Of a DNA stretch of 64,000 bases, positions 15,845 to 24,916 are shown piece after piece (position 1 is the stretch's first letter; each line of letters starts with the position of its first letter). Both the position numbers and the translations under genes were made by a program. This stretch comes from CBDVBZ01 sp965372355 (GTDB taxonomy: Bacteria > Krumholzibacteriota > Krumholzibacteriia > WVZY01): positions 1 through 64,000 of the forward strand of contig CBDVBZ010000002.1 in NCBI GenBank assembly GCA_965372355.1. Direction: 5' to 3'. The notes under the pieces are model-generated. The model did not search any database and had not been told where the DNA came from. It saw only the letters and a program-made list of their open reading frames with translations.

Positions 15845-16603
15845 ATGAAGACGACACCGGTGAGCTTTATAAACCGTTCCGGCTACCAGATGTCCGGTCT
15901 GCTGGACGTGCCGTCCAACGGGACGGCGCGTGCGTATGCACTGTTCGCACACTGCTTCACGTGCGGCAAGGACCTCAAGCCGTTTGCACACCTGAACGGC
16001 GCACTCACCGATAGTGGTCTGGGCGTGCTTCGGTTCGATTTCGCGGGTCTCGGGAAAAGCGGCGGCGAGTTCACCGATTCGAATCTCTCGTCGAACGAAA
16101 CGGATCTTTTCGATGCGGCGGGGTTCATGGAGAACAACTTCGGGGCGCCAAAACTCCTCATCGGCCACTCGATGGGTGGTGTTGCAGTGCTGCTCGCCGC
16201 GCCAAGGATTGAATCGGTGACGGGGGTTGTAACCATCGGGACGCCGGCAGACCCGGCACATTTGGGAGAGAAGCTCACACGCGCGCGAACCGACGCGCAG
16301 CGTAACGGGGAGGCCAGTGTCGCGATCGGCGGTCAGACGTTTACGCTGACGAGGGAGTTCTTCGACGATCTGGATCGAACCTCTCTGGACACCGTCATCG
16401 GGGCGCTGGACAAGGCGCTGCTCGTTCTTCATTCACCGCACGACGAGTCGGTGGGAATCGAGAACGCGGCGGCCATTTTTCAGGCGGCGCGGCATCCAAA
16501 GAGCTTTGTGTCGTTGAACGAATCGGACCATCTCATGTTGGATGAACGCGACGCGCGCTACGCCGGCGCGGTCATCGCGGCGTGGGCGGAGCGCTACCTG
16601 TAA
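15845..16603 (+). CDS. Alpha/beta-hydrolase (serine aminopeptidase S33-like)
   Basis: The 252-residue protein has the alpha/beta-hydrolase fold. An oxyanion-hole region lies in ALFAHCFTCGKD, followed by the glycine-rich turn LRFDFAGLGKSGGEF and the nucleophile elbow GHSMGG with Ser near residue 106. An acid residue sits in HSPHDESV, and the catalytic His in NESDHLML near the C-terminus. It resembles the OsmC-associated hydrolases that begin with KTTPVSFINRSG-like sequence and act on small esters or amides. The substrate cannot be inferred. It starts 3 bp after the DUF2207 gene. Confidence 0.85.
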   Translation: MKTTPVSFINRSGYQMSGLLDVPSNGTARAYALFAHCFTCGKDLKPFAHLNGALTDSGLGVLRFDFAGLGKSGGEFTDSNLSSNETDLFDAAGFMENNFGAPKLLIGHSMGGVAVLLAAPRIESVTGVVTIGTPADPAHLGEKLTRARTDAQRNGEASVAIGGQTFTLTREFFDDLDRTSLDTVIGALDKALLVLHSPHDESVGIENAAAIFQAARHPKSFVSLNESDHLMLDERDARYAGAVIAAWAERYL

Positions 16604-16721
16604 TAGCCGGCGAGGCAGAACGATCTGGATTCCAAAGCCACGGTGCGTATACTAACAAGAAGGGTGGGACCAGGACGCCCCAGCTCCTTGTGCTGTTCAC
16701 GATGATTCCATTTCGGACCCC

Positions 16722-19220
16722 ATGAAGACGTCGCCAAAATCCGAGCCAAACGCCGACAACCGGATTGCCGGGTCGTGGCACGAACCGCTTGCCGCAGCGT
16801 TCAGACGCTGGGGTTATCTTCAGGCGAGCATCGACCCCCTGGGTCGGTTGACGCCGTACGTTCACCCGGATATCGAGGACGCCATTGCCTCTGCGTCGGA
16901 GGGCGACGCGGCGCGGTGGCGTGACATCTACGGCGGCGCGATAGGTGTCGAGTTCATGCATATCGTCGATCGAGAGCGCGCTCAGTGGATCGCCCGATGG
17001 ATGGAGACAGAGCGATCCGTCGGTTCACAGGACCGCATTCTCCAGCGGATTGCCGAAACCGAGCTTTTTGAGCGTTTTCTCCACGCGAGATATGTGGGTA
17101 CGAAGCGGTATTCGATAGAGGGTGTGGCGGGCGTCGTTCCTCTGATCGACTCGGTTCTCGAGTCTTTCGCGACCCATGGCGGGGAGTATGTCGTGATCGC
17201 GATGAGTCATCGGGGACGTCTGAACGTGATGGCAAACGTGGTCCACATCCCCGGCGACGAGATGTTTGCCGGGCTCGAGGACGTCGATCCAAGGAGCGTT
17301 TTAGGCAGCGGTGACGTTAGATATCACCTCGGCGCGACCGGATCATATGAGACACGGTCGGGCCGGACGCTCGCCGTTCACCTCGGTAGCAACCCGAGCC
17401 ACCTCGAAGCCGTCATTCCTGTAGTCATGGGTAGGGTTCGAGCCAAGCAGGACCGGCTTGGGCCGGAAGGGCCGAAGAAGATACTCCCCATAACACTTCA
17501 CGGTGATGCCGCTTTTGCCGGCCAGGGGATTACGGCCGAGACGTTGAACTTCACCGATCTGCCCCCGTACACAGTGGGTGGGACGATTCGTATTATCGTG
17601 AACAACCTGGTCGGCTTTACGGCCGATTACAAGAAGGTGCACTCCTCGCGGTTCTCCACGGATGTCGCCAAACGGCTCGATGCGCCAATCATTCATGTAA
17701 ACGGCGAGGATCCCGAGGCGTTGACCGTGGCGGGACAACTGGCGCTGGAGTACCGCGACACCTTTGGCGGCGACGTCTTCGTCGATATTGTCGGTTACCG
17801 GCGTTACGGACACAGCGAGGTCGAGGATCCATCGACGACCCAGCCTTTGTTGTACGCCGCGATAAAAAACCGGCGGATGTTGTGGGAACTCTATGCGGAG
17901 AAGCTGGCGATGACAGAGCAATCGTTGGAGAAAATGCGCGAAGCGATATGGCGACGCTTGTCCAACGAGCAAGAGAAGGGGCGGGCCCGCAAGGATCGTC
18001 CGCTGATGCGAACATTACCACCGTACTGGAGTGCTTACACGGGTGAGTTCTACGATGAGGAGATCGAGGTCGAGACCGGTGTGCCGATGGAGCGTCTGAC
18101 GGAAATTGGAAACCGATTGACGGAAACACCGGAGGGTTTTCATCCGCATTCGAAGATCAGCCGTTTGCTCGGGCAACGCAAGCGAATGATCCGGGATGAG
18201 CTGCCGATCGATTGGGGAACGGCGGAGAGTCTCGCGCTTGGGTCGCTGCTCTGGGATGGGACGCCGGTGCGGTTCACGGGTGAAGACAGCCGCCGTGGTA
18301 CGTTCAATCAGCGCAACGCTGTCTTGATCGACGCGGAAAACGGCGAAGAATACACACCGCTCGAACATCTTCACGGCGAGCAGGGACGTTTCACGATCGT
18401 GGACACACCGCTTTCCGAAGCCGCTGCGCTCGGGTTCGAATACGGCTACAGCCGGGACTACCCCGATGCCCTGGTGTGTTGGGAAGCACAGTTTGGTGAT
18501 TTTGCCAACGGGGCGCAGACGATCATCGATCAGTTCATATCTGCCGGAGAGGACAAGTGGCGGCTGCTTTCCGGGCTCGTCCTTCTTTTGCCTCACGGGT
18601 TCGAGGGGCAGGGGCCCGAGCACTCGAGCGCCAGGCTCGAGCGTTTTCTTCAGCTCGCCGCCGAAGACAACATTCAGGTGGCACAGCCGGTGACGGCGGG
18701 TGATTACTTTCATTTGCTCCGCAGACAGAGTCTCATCAAATGGAGAAAGCCCCTGGTGATGTTTACGCCAAAGAGCCTGCTTCGCGCCCCGCGTGCCGGT
18801 TCATCGATAGCCTCGTTGTCGGAGCGCCGCTTCAAACCCGTGAAGCCCGATGGAAAGGTTCACGACGCGGAGAGACTGCTGATCTGTTCCGGGAAGATCG
18901 CGTACGAACTCGAGGCGGAGCGCGATCGGCGCGAATGCAGCAAGACAGCGATCATATCGCTGGTGCAACTCTACCCGTTTCCTCGAAAAGAGGTCGCTGC
19001 AGAGATCCGCAGACACGCATCGGCCAGAAAGGTCGTTTGGGTTCAGGAGGAGCCGGCCAATATGGGAGCGCTTACCTACATACGGCCGGTGCTTCAGAGG
19101 CTGCTCGGCGACCGGCACCTGACGGCCGTCAGGCGCGCTGCGAGTGCGAGCCCGGCGACCGGCTCGGCCAAGGCCCACGCCCTCGAGCAGGCCGCGCTGA
19201 TCAAACTCGCCTTTGCCTGA
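16722..19220 (+). CDS. sucA: 2-oxoglutarate dehydrogenase E1 component
   Basis: The 832-residue protein is a thiamine-diphosphate-dependent E1 enzyme that decarboxylates 2-oxoglutarate in the TCA cycle. SucA signatures include AMSHRGRLNVMANV, HLGSNPSHLEAV, LHGDAAFAGQG (near residue 260), the GFTADYK loop and YRRYGHSEVEDPS. The C-terminal transketolase-like half has FEYGYS, EAQFGDFANGAQ and HGFEGQGPEHSSAR. It is shorter than the E. coli enzyme (933) because the N-terminal E2-binding region is reduced. No sucB or lpd gene lies next to it. A 2-oxoadipate or other 2-oxoacid specificity is possible but less likely given the motifs. Confidence 0.93.
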   Translation: MKTSPKSEPNADNRIAGSWHEPLAAAFRRWGYLQASIDPLGRLTPYVHPDIEDAIASASEGDAARWRDIYGGAIGVEFMHIVDRERAQWIARWMETERSVGSQDRILQRIAETELFERFLHARYVGTKRYSIEGVAGVVPLIDSVLESFATHGGEYVVIAMSHRGRLNVMANVVHIPGDEMFAGLEDVDPRSVLGSGDVRYHLGATGSYETRSGRTLAVHLGSNPSHLEAVIPVVMGRVRAKQDRLGPEGPKKILPITLHGDAAFAGQGITAETLNFTDLPPYTVGGTIRIIVNNLVGFTADYKKVHSSRFSTDVAKRLDAPIIHVNGEDPEALTVAGQLALEYRDTFGGDVFVDIVGYRRYGHSEVEDPSTTQPLLYAAIKNRRMLWELYAEKLAMTEQSLEKMREAIWRRLSNEQEKGRARKDRPLMRTLPPYWSAYTGEFYDEEIEVETGVPMERLTEIGNRLTETPEGFHPHSKISRLLGQRKRMIRDELPIDWGTAESLALGSLLWDGTPVRFTGEDSRRGTFNQRNAVLIDAENGEEYTPLEHLHGEQGRFTIVDTPLSEAAALGFEYGYSRDYPDALVCWEAQFGDFANGAQTIIDQFISAGEDKWRLLSGLVLLLPHGFEGQGPEHSSARLERFLQLAAEDNIQVAQPVTAGDYFHLLRRQSLIKWRKPLVMFTPKSLLRAPRAGSSIASLSERRFKPVKPDGKVHDAERLLICSGKIAYELEAERDRRECSKTAIISLVQLYPFPRKEVAAEIRRHASARKVVWVQEEPANMGALTYIRPVLQRLLGDRHLTAVRRAASASPATGSAKAHALEQAALIKLAFA

Positions 19221-19290
19221 CCGCGTCGCGCGGCGTGACGCTGATTTGCAGAATCCACATCAACCGTCAATGCGAACGAAAGGATCATCG

Positions 19291-20523
19291 ATGAGTCGGC
19301 TATCCGTTATCGCTATGCTGTGCTGTGTGCTTTGCGTGGCACAGGCATCGGCCGACGACACCGCAGTGGTGCAAACGGGCGTTCAGCAAGCGAAGCGGCT
19401 TTTCGAGAAGGGCTGGTGGGATGACGCCGCTCGCATCCTCGAGGACCTCGTCGCAGAGAAACCCAGCGACCCGGAGGTATACAGTCAGCTCGCAATGGTC
19501 TACGTGGCGATGACGGATATCGGGATATGGGTCGATAGAGCCAAGATGGAGGAATACGCAAGGAAGGCCATAGAACTCGATGGTTCGAATTCGGAGTACC
19601 GCATGATTTTTGGACACGCGGTGGGACTGCGGGCGCTAAGGGGAAGCAAGTTCAAGATTCTGGGAAGGGCCAAGTCATCCAAGAAGGCATACGAAAAGGC
19701 GTTGGAGCTCGATCCGAAAAACACAGAGGCGCGGACGTCACTGATCGAGTATCTCATGCAGGCGCCCGGGTTCGCAGGGGGGAGCAAGGAGGACGCGTTG
19801 AAGCAGGCCGATGTGATCGGCGAAATGAACCCCGCCGAGGGGCACGCCGTGCGCGCGGATCTGTACAACCGGATGGACGAGCATGACAAGGCGCTGGCCG
19901 AGGCCCGCCTGGCCATCGAGCTCGAACCGGACAGCTTGCAGTGGCACTACGTCTATGGGCGAATATGCCGCCTGCAGGAGAAGTTCGAGCAGGCCGAGTC
20001 GGCATACCTCGAGATCCTGTCGATCGATCCCGGTGAACTGGATGTCTACCTGGTTTTGGGCCAAATGTATCGCGGGCAGAAAGACTGGGAGCGGGCCCAG
20101 GCGCAATACAAGAAAATCCTGGGATCCGATCCTCAGCACCCTGATGCTTACGAAGGGCTCGGCTTTACCTATCAGGAAAGCGAGCGGTGGGATGAGGCGG
20201 CAGCAGCCTTCGAGAAGGTCCTGGCGATCGATCCCGGTCGAGCCGATGCGCTCTACCAGGTCGGGAGGACATACGTGCTCGCGGAGAGCAACCTGGATCG
20301 TGCCGAGGAGTGTTTCGTGACGTACATCGACTCTCGTCTCAAGGGCTGGTGGCCGGATCGATCCTCAGCGCACTGGCGTCTGGCAATGGTTTACGAGCTC
20401 CGGGGTGATGTGGAGCTGGCTTTTGCCGAACTGCAGAGGTCCAGGGAAGTGAACCCGGATAACAAAGAGGCCGAGAAGATGTTCAAGAGGCTCAAGCGAG
20501 AAAAGAAAATGGGAAAGCGGTGA
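19291..20523 (+). CDS. Secreted TPR protein
   Basis: The 410-residue protein has a signal peptide (MSRLSVIAMLCCVLCVAQASADD). Consecutive tetratricopeptide repeats follow, for example AKRLFEKGWWDDAARILEDLV, AYEKALELDPKNTEARTSL and EAAAAFEKVLAIDPGRADALYQVG. It is a probable periplasmic scaffolding protein of unknown partner. ATG 19291 was chosen because AAAGGA lies 6 bases upstream and the signal peptide starts directly there. The gene follows sucA by 70 bp and is convergent with bioY, with 3 bp between stop codons. Confidence 0.88.
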   Translation: MSRLSVIAMLCCVLCVAQASADDTAVVQTGVQQAKRLFEKGWWDDAARILEDLVAEKPSDPEVYSQLAMVYVAMTDIGIWVDRAKMEEYARKAIELDGSNSEYRMIFGHAVGLRALRGSKFKILGRAKSSKKAYEKALELDPKNTEARTSLIEYLMQAPGFAGGSKEDALKQADVIGEMNPAEGHAVRADLYNRMDEHDKALAEARLAIELEPDSLQWHYVYGRICRLQEKFEQAESAYLEILSIDPGELDVYLVLGQMYRGQKDWERAQAQYKKILGSDPQHPDAYEGLGFTYQESERWDEAAAAFEKVLAIDPGRADALYQVGRTYVLAESNLDRAEECFVTYIDSRLKGWWPDRSSAHWRLAMVYELRGDVELAFAELQRSREVNPDNKEAEKMFKRLKREKKMGKR

Positions 20524-20526
20524 TCG

Positions 20527-21123
20527 TTAGCGGCGGGGCAACGCGCGACGGATCCCCCGGTATGAACGGTAGATCGATACGGCGGCCAGGACTTTTAGTA
20601 TCTCTCCGGGAAGGAACGGCAGGCACCCGACGCGCAGTGAGTCAGCCAGGTTGTGCGTATAGAACAACGTCAGGTGAAGCACACCCATCGAGAGAATGAC
20701 GAGAGCCCCAGAAGAGAAAACGAGGATGCTCCACCAGGTTTGAGTCTTTCGCCCGATAAGAGAACCAACAAAGAGCGGTGCGACAGCAAAACCGATGAGG
20801 TAGCCGCCTGTAGGTCCCGCGAGGACACCCAGCCCCGCGAGCGATCCTGCGAACAGCGGCACCCCCATGGCGCCGAGACCCAGATAGACGGACTGAGACA
20901 ACGAACCCAAGCGTTTTCCCAGCAGAGCGCCCGCCAAGAGCACGAAGAGCGTCTGCAGCGTGATGGGAACGGGGTAGAGGGGAATGCGGATGTGTGTGCC
21001 CACAAACGTCAACCCGGCAAAAAGGACCACGCCGAGTACGCCGACGGCCACACGCCGATCGACACGCGGCGCCGTCTCCGAGTGTCCCAGAAGCTGATCA
21101 GGATTTTCGTTGTACGGATTCAC
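20527..21123 (-). CDS. bioY: BioY biotin transporter substrate-binding subunit
   Basis: The 198-residue integral membrane protein is the S-component of an ECF-type biotin transporter. BioY signatures are the PVPITLQTLFVLLAGALLG stretch in the second helix, GPTGGYLIGF in the middle and a short basic C-terminus. About six hydrophobic helices are visible. No ecfA or ecfT genes are adjacent; solitary BioY proteins are known to transport biotin alone or share an ECF module. The GTG at 21123 is preferred because GGAGGT lies 7 bases upstream, whereas the ATG at 21129 would be only one or two bases from it. Confidence 0.92.
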   Translation of the reverse strand: MNPYNENPDQLLGHSETAPRVDRRVAVGVLGVVLFAGLTFVGTHIRIPLYPVPITLQTLFVLLAGALLGKRLGSLSQSVYLGLGAMGVPLFAGSLAGLGVLAGPTGGYLIGFAVAPLFVGSLIGRKTQTWWSILVFSSGALVILSMGVLHLTLFYTHNLADSLRVGCLPFLPGEILKVLAAVSIYRSYRGIRRALPRR

Positions 21124-21144
21124 AAGCATTACCTCCGAGACAGG

Positions 21145-21174
21145 ACTCTAGAGAAGAGCGATACCCGGTGTCAA
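21145..21174 (-). promoter_or_regulatory. Putative sigma-70-type promoter for bioY
   Basis: On the minus strand TTGACA (21169-21174) is followed after 18 bp by TAGAGT (21145-21150). The -35 box is perfect and the -10 is weak. No BirA-type palindrome is recognised. Confidence 0.45.
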
Positions 21175-21773
21175 GCCGAAAGCCGCCGCTCTGATGATCG
21201 GGCTGAGTCTCAGCGGGCAAAGAGCCCTCTTGTAAACGGCTTGCGTTGTACATAGAATACCATCCCAACATCCGACAACCCACATGGATATGGAAGGGCC
21301 CCAGGTGAACACAGCTAGTCAAGCTAAGCGTAGCGGTATCCGCAGTAGCTTCGCTGCCTCGCTATACGCCCGCGCGGTGTTGGTGAATGCATCGAGCGAG
21401 TAAAGGTATGAAAGACTCCCGGCCAAACGTGAAGTCGCCCGGACGATCGTCTGTAGGTAATTAAGCATACAGTTATCGCTAGTGTTCGTGCTATCGGCCG
21501 GTGACCGAGGGTGCTGCTGCCAAAGCAAGCTTGTGAAAGGCCGCACGAATAATCTCACGTAGTATTTCTGGATAATAATCTTGCGAAACCTGGCTAAAAA
21601 AGGGATCGGTTGCAGATTCTTCCTGTTTGGAATCCGCTGTCTGCGAAATGCCTTGCATTTTGCACGATCAATGGCTACGAATACTATGTAGGGCAAGGAC
21701 TATGAATTCGACCGCCGGCTACCCCTAGAACGGCGGAATGGCTTATCAGTAGAGTTGGATTCAAGGAGATCCC
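21175..21773. other. About 600-bp intergenic stretch with AT-richer patch
   Basis: Between bioY and the DUF2203 gene there is no supportable gene. The stretch from about 21500 to 21700 is visibly lower in GC than its neighbours and contains several in-frame stops on both strands. A 125-codon minus-strand frame (21319-21696) has no recognisable domain and no Shine-Dalgarno. It may be decayed sequence. Confidence 0.5.
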
Positions 21774-22199
21774 ATGAAGAACCCGAAATTCTTCTCAGTG
21801 GATGAAGCAGAACAGCTGATTGGGTTGCTTGAAGCCACCTTTGAAAGGACCAAGCGCAACAAGCAGCATTTCCTCTGGCTGCAGAAAGAGATCTCAATTC
21901 TGAGACTCATCGTAGAATGCGGCGCGGGGGATAGCAACCCGGACGCTGTCGTGTTGAACAAGAAAGCGGCAAAGTTCAAATCGATTGCTCGCGATATCGA
22001 AAAGGACATCGCGACTATCGAAGACACGGGCTGCATCATGCGAGATGTCGAAAAAGGAAACGTGGATTTCTTCTCGATTCAGAACGGCAGCGTCGTGTAT
22101 CTCTGCTGGTCAAAAGGCGAGGACTCGATCAAGTACTGGCACTCGATTCACGAAGACTTCTCCAGCCGTCAGCTTCTTCGCTCTCCGTCGAAGAAGTAG
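21774..22199 (+). CDS. DUF2203 family protein
   Basis: The 141-residue protein begins KNPKFFSVDEAEQLIGLLEATFERTKRN and ends GCIMRDVEKGNVDFFSIQNGSVVYLCWSKGEDSIKYWH. This is the DUF2203 pattern: a helical N-terminus with FTxEEAxxLLP-like start, then G-x-x-hydrophobic-K/R-D-x-x-x-G-x-V-D-F and VYLCW. Function is unknown and the protein is predicted cytoplasmic. AAGGAG 5 bases before the ATG supports the start. Its lower GC and isolated position in a gene-poor stretch may mean later acquisition. Confidence 0.8.
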   Translation: MKNPKFFSVDEAEQLIGLLEATFERTKRNKQHFLWLQKEISILRLIVECGAGDSNPDAVVLNKKAAKFKSIARDIEKDIATIEDTGCIMRDVEKGNVDFFSIQNGSVVYLCWSKGEDSIKYWHSIHEDFSSRQLLRSPSKK

Positions 22200-22327
22200 T
22201 AGCGAATGTCGCCGCCCCGGCGATGACTCAAGCAAAAAAGCTCCCTAAATCGAGCTACATCTCTGCGTAGTTGGCTTTCTGCATGCGGGGGCATCGTGCG
22301 CACAGTACGGGGCCGGCCGGTCTTCTG

Positions 22328-24052
22328 TTAGAGGATCGTGTAGTTGGGGCCCTGACCACCCTCGGGCGGCGTCCATCTAATGTTGTCTAGTGGACACTTG
22401 ATGTCACATGTCTGGCAGTGCACGCAGTTCGTGAAGTTTACCGTCAGCTCGAGCTTGCCGCTCTCCTCATCGCGAAGCATCTCGTAGACTTTTGCAGGAC
22501 AGAACCGGTTGCACGGATACCGGTAGGTGTCGACGCAGGTATCGAGGCATACCCTATTGTCGAGGATCTTAAGGTGTGCCGGTTGGTCCTCGTCGTGCAG
22601 CGTGCCGGATATGTAGATGTCGGATAGCTTGTCGAGCGTATAGGCACCGTCGTAGTTCGGATCGGCAGGTGGCTCGGGATTGCCGCCGTGGTACTCGCGA
22701 ATGCTCCTGGTGGTCTTGTAGTCATCCTCGACGGTATCATGGGGGAGGAAATCGCGCCCCCCGGTGATGTGCTGAAGCGCGAGATGAATCAACGCCTTCG
22801 GCATACCGGCTGAGACGGCCCGATGGAAGTGACGAACCTGATAGAGCGATTGCCCGACGTAGCTCGAGTAGAGTCTCTCCTCGTACGGGGCAAGCGCGCC
22901 GACCGAGAAATCACCGGATTTTAGCGATTCGAAGACCTGTTCGGCGGCGAGCATCCCGGATTTGATCGCCAGATGGATACCCTTGAAGCTCCTCATATCG
23001 ACCATCGACGCGGATTCGCCGATGAGAAGGGCGCCGTCGAGATAGAGCCGGGGGACGGAGTAGTAGCCACCCGCGCTAATGACCTTGGCGCCGTACTGGA
23101 TAGGCTTCCCGTCTTTCAGTATGTCTTTGACAAACGGGTGCTCTTTGAATTTCTGGAACAGGCGATGCTGGTCGGCAAACGGGTCTTTGGTATCCAGGGG
23201 CAAGACGAGGCCGACCGAGATGAGGTTGTCGCCCATGTTGTACATCCACGTGCCGCCAACCGCGTCATTGGGGAAAGGGTAGCCCATCGTATGGATGACG
23301 CGTCCTTTTTCCACCCGTCCCTCGGGCATCTCGAAGATCTCTTTCACGCCGGTCTCGTACACCTGGCGTGATTTGCCTTCGAGAAGGTTGTGTTTTCGAA
23401 TGAGTTCCTTGGAGAGATAGCCGCGGGGCCCATCGCCAAATAGCGTGACCCTGGCTTTGAGATCGATCCCGGGCTCGAAATTGCCCTTGCGCTCACCCTG
23501 TGCGTTGATGCCCTTGTCGCCTGTGGCGACGCCGGTCACGGTTGTGTCGTTCTCGAGGATCTCGACACCGGCGAAACCCGGAAAGATGTTCACGCCGACT
23601 GCTTCGACCTGTGTCGCCAGCCATCGGTTGAGCTTGGCCAGGGAAACGATCTGGTTGCCGTGGTTTGACATGTAGCCGGGAACGTACGGAAGCTTGCGCG
23701 CCTTGTCACCGGTCAGGTAGTAGAACGCATCTCCGGTAACGTCGCTCTCGATCGGGCAACCCTGCTCCATATAGTCCGGTACGAGTTCCTTCAGGGCGAC
23801 GGGATTCATGACGGCGCCCGAAAGCCCGTGTGCGCCGATTTCCGAAGCTTTGTCGATGAGAACGATCATGGGTTCCAGGGTCTCTCCGCTACCGCTCGCG
23901 GAGACCTCTTCGTTATGTGCTTCGATCAATTTGGCAAGATGATACGCACCGGCAAGTGACGCCGGTCCGCCGCCGACGAACAGGACATCACAGTCGAGTG
24001 CTTCTCTTTCCTCCGCCGTGGAGAGTGTCGTATGGTGGGCAAATGTGCTCAT
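22328..24052 (-). CDS. Electron-transfer flavoprotein:ubiquinone oxidoreductase
   Basis: The 574-residue flavo-iron-sulfur protein would pass electrons from ETF to membrane quinone. It has an N-terminal FAD-binding motif (DVLFVGGGPASLAGAYHLA) and GAHGLSGAVMNP, both characteristic of ETF-QO. It also has ETGVKEIFEMPEG, GALLIGESASMVDMRSFKGIHLAIKSG, and a C-terminal ferredoxin-type 4Fe-4S domain (CPAKVYE, NCVHCQTCDIKCPLDNIRW). It ends in the conserved GGGPNY-like GGQGPNYTIL. ATG 24052 was chosen because an AGAGG precedes it and the sequence upstream is not family-like. It is divergent from the NuoI-like ferredoxin gene. No etfA or etfB is present in the window. Confidence 0.95.
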   Translation of the reverse strand: MSTFAHHTTLSTAEEREALDCDVLFVGGGPASLAGAYHLAKLIEAHNEEVSASGSGETLEPMIVLIDKASEIGAHGLSGAVMNPVALKELVPDYMEQGCPIESDVTGDAFYYLTGDKARKLPYVPGYMSNHGNQIVSLAKLNRWLATQVEAVGVNIFPGFAGVEILENDTTVTGVATGDKGINAQGERKGNFEPGIDLKARVTLFGDGPRGYLSKELIRKHNLLEGKSRQVYETGVKEIFEMPEGRVEKGRVIHTMGYPFPNDAVGGTWMYNMGDNLISVGLVLPLDTKDPFADQHRLFQKFKEHPFVKDILKDGKPIQYGAKVISAGGYYSVPRLYLDGALLIGESASMVDMRSFKGIHLAIKSGMLAAEQVFESLKSGDFSVGALAPYEERLYSSYVGQSLYQVRHFHRAVSAGMPKALIHLALQHITGGRDFLPHDTVEDDYKTTRSIREYHGGNPEPPADPNYDGAYTLDKLSDIYISGTLHDEDQPAHLKILDNRVCLDTCVDTYRYPCNRFCPAKVYEMLRDEESGKLELTVNFTNCVHCQTCDIKCPLDNIRWTPPEGGQGPNYTIL

Positions 24053-24328
24053 CGCGCCTCTCATTAACGTTAAACTAGTAAACAGCTTGCAGCTATCAAT
24101 CCTCGCGTGCATCCAATCCTATCACCTTTGTGGGCGCGAATCAAAACGCTTTTGGAGGCTGGGCTCGGACGCGATGGGACTTCGCCTGTTCCGCCCTGAC
24201 ATGCAAGACGCGGCGCATCGGACTGTCTGAGCAAGCGAATACCCGGCACGTTCAAGGTAACGTCCCTAACGGGCTGAATCGGCTTGACTTCGCCGTGAAT
24301 CCGAGTAGTTTTAGCGTAAGCTCTGCCG

Positions 24329-24907
24329 GTGCGGATGCATCGATTTCGTGGACACGAAAGGGGTACTCGTTTGGTAACGAACGCTGGAACAACGGTTGTG
24401 GGGAAAGAAAAGCGGACGTGGTGGGAAAACGTCTATCTTCTCGAGATTGCCAGGGGAATGGGGATCACGATCTCACATTTCATCAAGAATATCGCCGCTC
24501 TGGGTAAGGGCAAGGTGGGAGAAACGTACCAGTACCCGGAGATCCCCAAGCCGATTGATCGTTTGTGGAAGGGGGAGCACCGTTTGATGCACCGCGAGGA
24601 CGGTACTCCACGGTGTGTGGCGTGTAACTGTTGTTCAACGGCCTGTCCTGCTGATTGCATCCACATTGTGGGTGCGGACTCAGGCCAGGAGGGCGTCGAG
24701 AAATACCCGGTCTCTTTCGATATCGATATCCTGCAATGCGTGTTCTGCGGGTTTTGCGTGGAGGCCTGTCCGTGTGATGCGATACGGATGGACACCGGCA
24801 AGTTTCCTGAGGCCTGCTATGAGGGCCCCATCCACATGCTCGACATCGACTATCTGATGAACAACCATCCCGAGGATGTCAGTAAGATCAGCGAGGCCAT
24901 CTACTAG
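24329..24907 (+). CDS. NuoI-like 2x(4Fe-4S) ferredoxin protein
   Basis: This is a complex-I subunit I (23 kDa/TYKY) homologue of about 180-192 residues. It contains two Cx2Cx2Cx3CP clusters: CVACNCCSTACPADCI near residue 100 and CVFCGFCVEACPCDAI near 137. An amphipathic N-terminus (ENVYLLEIARGMGITISHF) and the YPEIPKPI...GEHRLM stretch typical of NuoI precede them. A TTG at 24371 with AAAGGGG 7 bases upstream is an equally good or better start than the ATG at 24329. No other nuo genes are present, so it is a solitary copy. Its position between ETF-QO and a GlcD-like flavoprotein suggests a dedicated electron carrier. Confidence 0.88.
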   Translation: MRMHRFRGHERGTRLVTNAGTTVVGKEKRTWWENVYLLEIARGMGITISHFIKNIAALGKGKVGETYQYPEIPKPIDRLWKGEHRLMHREDGTPRCVACNCCSTACPADCIHIVGADSGQEGVEKYPVSFDIDILQCVFCGFCVEACPCDAIRMDTGKFPEACYEGPIHMLDIDYLMNNHPEDVSKISEAIY

Positions 24908-24916
24908 GCGATCCCA

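Noticed and set aside
16776..16792. TGGCAC ... TTGC as a sigma-54 promoter
   Set aside because: The spacer is 7 bp instead of 5, and it lies inside the sucA coding region with no gene to drive.
21319..21696. 125-codon minus-strand open frame between bioY and the DUF2203 gene
   Set aside because: It has no Shine-Dalgarno, no recognisable domain and an irregular composition; more likely non-coding or decayed.
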